A stretch of 64,000 nucleotides of DNA. Origin: Maylandia zebra (lineage: Eukaryota > Chordata > Actinopteri > Cichliformes > Cichlidae). Location: contig NC_135180.1 in assembly GCF_041146795.1 (NCBI RefSeq), positions 36,378,294 to 36,442,293 on the forward strand, written 5' to 3'. Positions 60,540-64,000 of this stretch are shown piece after piece. Numbering within the stretch: position 1 is the first letter of the stretch; each line of letters opens with the position of its first letter. The notes under the pieces were generated by a model. It was not told the DNA's origin. It searched no databases and saw only the letters and a list, made by a program, of their open reading frames with translations. Both the position numbers and the translations under genes were made by a program.

Positions 60540-63500
60540 TTTTTTTTTCCTTTTTTTATTTTCAAAAAACAAAACATCACATACATGTAGATTATTAAAC
60601 ATCACAAAGGGTAAGCCTATTCTATACAAAGCGAGACATTTTCTCTCTCCATTGATCGAAAGGTTCAAAGGTCCTTTCTACAAGTACTGTGACATCTAAA
60701 TGGCAAAATAATAAGTCGTAAAGAGGAGAAACACACGTTCAATTGTACAGTCATACCAAAGTTACATCACATCTTCTAAATTGGCATAAAAATCCCCGTT
60801 ACCTTATTTTCCAATCCTTTTATCAACTCAATACTGATCTTACCATGTGTTGCTCTCAAAGAAACGAACAAAACAACCAAAAAACTTTTCTTCTTAGGCC
60901 TCTATATTAAGTGACTTCTAAGGAATGTCTTTCCATCCATCTTTGATTGTATCCCACCCCCATTTCAATTTCTCCAGCAGCCGCACTTTTTCTATTTCCT
61001 TCTCTACCAATCTACATATACTCTTGGCTGTCCATTTGTATGACCCCAAAATATACCCTTGCCGGGCCTTCTACAAATATAGTTTTACCAAGGACACTAA
61101 TAACAAAGACTTTCCTTTACGGTTACTTCCCTTCTCCCATCCCGTAAGGAACATTACTTCATCGTACGAAATCCCTTTTAAACAAACATACTGCTTCTGC
61201 ATTTCACCCCACACTTCCCTCGCAAAGGGGCATCCCCACATTACATGTTCTATTGTTTCTTCTCTTTGACATATGCTTCTTGGACAGTTCTTATTATCAC
61301 ATAATCTATGTGCATGCATTATTGATCTTACCGGTATTTTTTTATGCAGCAGCAGCCAGTTAAAATCCCTGCAGCCGTTGCTCAGTCCCTTCTCCTGAGC
61401 TCGTATCCATACCTCCTCCTGCACCCATGAATTTTGGGTGTGCATTTTCTGCACCATGGCTCTATACAATTTTTTTGTGATTCAACATGAGGTCTTTGTC
61501 CTTATATTCCTGATGCTTCTCCCGCCATTTAATCATCCTTGAAAAATAGTCTGGTCTGCTTTCCGCCCTTGGCACCCTATTATCCCACTCGATCAATTGT
61601 CTCATGGGGCCAGATAACCAAAAGCGGATCAAGACTTGGCATTTATGTACATTGGACCTGTTCAATAAATTACATATGTTACTGTAATACATCACATCCA
61701 TTTTCAAAGGGATGTATGGGACATCCCTCCCTCCCAGAAGCCAGAGTGTGTGTTTCTTTGGCCTCGCAGGAAGCCACAGTGACTCCTCGTCCCGGCTTCC
61801 GGCGTCACGGTAGGCCCTGTTTGCTTGGCTGAAGGGGCAGATCTCAGGCCCCGCCTGCTCTGCTCCAGAGTTCCACTTTGACAGGAAAGGGGTGGCTGGA
61901 GAGGAGCACATATGTTACTGTAATACATCACATCCAATTTCAAAGGGATGTATGGGACATCCCTCCCACCTTTTGATATTGTCTGATACATAGTTGTTCT
62001 TTTACATATTCATACCCCCCCCCCATATTAATTTAAAAATTCCCCGTGTTAGCACCTTCCTATGAGTCTGTAGCATTGGAAAGACATATGCCAAATGGAG
62101 TAGGGCAGGTAAGATGTCAGCTTTTACGGCCAAAACTTTGCCAGTTATAGTGAGCTTTCTTTTTGACCACATCCCCAATTTCTTTAAGATCTTCGCTATC
62201 TTCAAATCCCAGTTGTAATTTGCATCCCCCCCTGGATTTCCAAAATCTATGCCCAGGACCCGCATGGGCCCTTCACACAAAGAAAGCCCGCAAAGCGTCT
62301 CTCTCCTACCTGCCCATCGTCCCAAAAATTTATATTTTGATTTCTCCTTATTGACCTTTGACCCCGCAGCGCTCTCAAAGGTCTGTATTGTTCGTATCAT
62401 CTCCCTCACACTTCCATCATCTTCCAAGTAAAGAACTGTGTCGTCAGCGTACTGGGAGATCTTCAACACCTCCCCCCCTGGCAAGGGCACTCCTCTAATT
62501 TTCTCGTTTCCTCTTATTGCACATGCTAAAGGTTCTACATATATAACATAGAGTAGGGTGGACAGGGGGCAACCCTGCTGTAGCCCTCTCGTTTGTTGTA
62601 CTTCCTCTGTTAAGTGTCCATTTATCTTTATCTTGCAAATTATGTCAGTATACATCATACTTATCCAATTCAAAAATTTTCCTCCTATATCAAAATTTCT
62701 CATCACCCTCCATAAGAAATCATAATTGACCCTATCAAAAGCTTTTTCCTGATCAAGTGTTACGCATATTGTTGTCAAGTTCCTCTCTCCGATGTATGTA
62801 AGCACATCTCTATGTAGTTGTAAGTTCCAACCAATCTGCCTGCCCTTTACCCCGCATGTCTGGTCTGCATTAATAATAGCAGGCAAGACTCGGGCCAGGC
62901 GTCTTGCTAGAGTTCGACTCAAAATTTTGTAGTCCACGCAGACCATTGAAAGAGGCCTATAATTTGAAAGCACAGCAGGTGAGCCTTTCTTATGTAGTAA
63001 ACTTATCACACCCGTCCTCATACTCTTTGGCATTCTACCCGTTTCACACATTTCTTCAAATACCTCCAACAAGTGGTCTCCGATGAGATCCCAAAAGGTG
63101 ATGTAAAACTCCTTTGTGAGTCCATCTATCCCAGGTACCTTGTTATTCTTCATTGTCTTTATCGCCTCGTATAGTTCGTGGTTTGTTATGCTCCTTTCCA
63201 AAAGCTTCCTTGCGTCCTCTGGTAACCTCTCTTTCAGAAAACCTAAAACCATTTCTTGAGCCCCTCTATCTACTTCTTCCACACCAAACAATGAACTGTA
63301 GTACTCCTCTACCATCTTCAAAATATTATCCCGTCCAGTAACCGATTTCCCTTCCCTTTCCAGTTCCATAATTGCCCCTTTTTCCTCTTTCTTTTTCATT
63401 TGAGCAAAAAAATAGGCCGAGCACTTCTCCTGTTGCATATACTCCTCCTGCATAAATTTAAACATTCTTGTTTTCGCCCTCTCCTGAAACAAAACCTCCT

Positions 63501-63667
63501 GTTCCTTTAATAATATATTCAGTTCCTCGCTCTCTTCCCAGTTTTTTTCCTTATTTCTCTGAGCTTCTATCCCTGCACGTTCGCCGCTTCCGGCTGCTTT
63601 CTGGCTCTTGGCTTGGCAGACCTTACTTTGTTTGGCTTTCTTGCTTTTGCACAAAGTCAGCAAAGGG
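60540..63667 (-). pseudogene. Tx1-clade (Keno-like) LINE, ORF2 with RT and C-terminal knuckle
   Basis: On the minus strand the open frame 63672-62002 (556 codons, opening inside the U2 remnant) covers the linker and RT of ORF2: VPGIDGLTKEFYITFWDLIG, NYRPLSMVCVDYKILSRTLA, VTLDQEKAFDRVNYDFL (domain A), GLQQGCPLSTLLYVIYVEPL (B), QYADDTVLYLEDD (C, with the catalytic YADD) and LTITGKVLAVKADILPALLH. The C-terminal part follows in other frames, with the knuckle-like CPRSICQREETIEHVMWGCP at 61469-61071. About 0.5 kb of 3' UTR leads to AAAATAAAAAAAGG, poly(A) and U2. The endonuclease and ORF1 are missing (5'-truncated against a U2 3' end). The gene is broken near 62000 and by a 236-bp duplication. I infer Keno from the U2 target and clade. 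Confidence 0.88.
61672..61967. repeat. 60-bp direct repeat flanking an inserted block inside the LINE
   Basis: ACATATGTTACTGTAATACA to CATCCCTCCC occurs at 61672-61731 and 61908-61967 with one clear difference. The 176 bp between are GC-richer than the LINE around them and break ORF2. Either a local duplication with filler or an insertion with long flanking duplication. Confidence 0.85.
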
Positions 63668-63804
63668 GGCACCGTTCCCGGAGGCGATGCGTGGAGCGAA
63701 CGGAGCGAACGGAGCCCCTTATTCGGCTCCCTGTTCTAAAAATACGTTTAATACGTTGCCCCCGAATCGGGGGCATATCAGATATTAAACTGATAAGAAC
63801 AGAT
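63668..63804 (-). pseudogene. U2 snRNA fragment (nt 38 to 3' end, internally deleted)
   Basis: On the minus strand it runs from ATCTGTTCTTATCAGTTTAA through stem-loop II and the Sm-like ATTTTTAG to CCACGCATCG, then skips part of stem-loop IV and resumes GGGAACGGTGCC at the 3' end. It contains a GAACGGAGC-type 9-bp tandem duplication absent from the copy at 60.1 kb. The 5' 37 nt are missing at a LINE poly(A). Confidence 0.9.
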
Positions 63805-64000
63805 TTTTTTTTTCTTTCGAAAAATTTTATTGACACTCAAACATAGAAACCAAACACAGTCATCTCATAAGATTCAAATTCCCACCCAATTTAAAAGATT
63901 ACTTTTTATTTCTTCCCACCCTTTCCTTAAAAGAAAATGCACAGGAGCGATAAAAAACAGTTTATAAAAGCCGTCCCGTCCTTTCACAAGCTCCTGGTGT
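63805..64000 (-). mobile_element. 3' end of another U2-inserted LINE (continues beyond the window)
   Basis: The minus strand ends GTCAATAAAATTTTTCGAAA, then poly(A), then U2 nt 38. The end resembles that of the neighbouring LINE (AATAAAA then T/GAAA) but is clearly different, so this is a separate copy or subfamily. Confidence 0.75.

Noticed and set aside
61462..61991. Separate small genes on the minus strand
   Set aside because: They are frameshifted parts of LINE ORF2 plus the inserted block, not independent genes.

Overview
The window is nuclear DNA from a ray-finned fish. Genes are split by GT-AG introns, CA/TG microsatellites are abundant, Tc1/mariner and hAT DNA transposons and several LINE groups are present, and the repeat set is typical of percomorph teleosts. 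One SINE (40.7 kb) looks like the V-SINE/AFC type I associate with cichlids, so a cichlid is plausible but not shown.

Layout. 1-8.7 kb: intergenic, with one exon-like open segment on the minus strand at the left edge (unidentified), microsatellites and a poly-C tract. 8.7-22.4 kb: flot2 (flotillin-2, + strand). All 11 coding exons can be followed and give an intact 427-residue protein; the introns carry a dead Tc1 element, a Rex1-like LINE and a common teleost dispersed repeat. 23.6-~33 kb: fam222b (+ strand), with a non-coding leader, a short first coding exon and one very long coding exon, giving a 678-residue Gln-rich protein. FLOT2 and FAM222B are also close neighbours on human 17q11.2, so this pair looks like conserved synteny. 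33.7-40.9 kb: nested hAT-type elements, a templated duplication and SINE/LINE tails. 41.0-43.1 kb, minus strand: seven in-phase exons coding for the pre-S1 to TRP-box part of a TRPV channel; no ankyrin-repeat exons and no C-terminal exon were found.

43-64 kb is almost entirely mobile DNA. It holds a hAT element with a perfect 8-bp target duplication, decayed Tx1/L1-type LINE pieces, and a Tc1 element with an intact 340-residue DD34E transposase, 198-bp inverted repeats and a hAT nested inside it. The right end (57-64 kb) is the most unusual part. Pieces of U1 and U2 spliceosomal RNA genes are interleaved with Tx1-clade LINEs. Three separate LINE poly(A) tails abut U2 at exactly the same base (nt 38), as expected of a target-specific retrotransposon of the Keno type. 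A different LINE family is joined to U1 near nt 50-53, and the two large U1 pieces overlap by 35 identical bases.

Function. flot2 encodes a membrane-microdomain scaffold and fam222b a conserved vertebrate protein of uncertain role. They share no pathway visible here. The rest of the window records how mobile elements broke up snRNA and TRPV sequences. All identifications come from reading the sequence and from memory of protein families; no database search was run.
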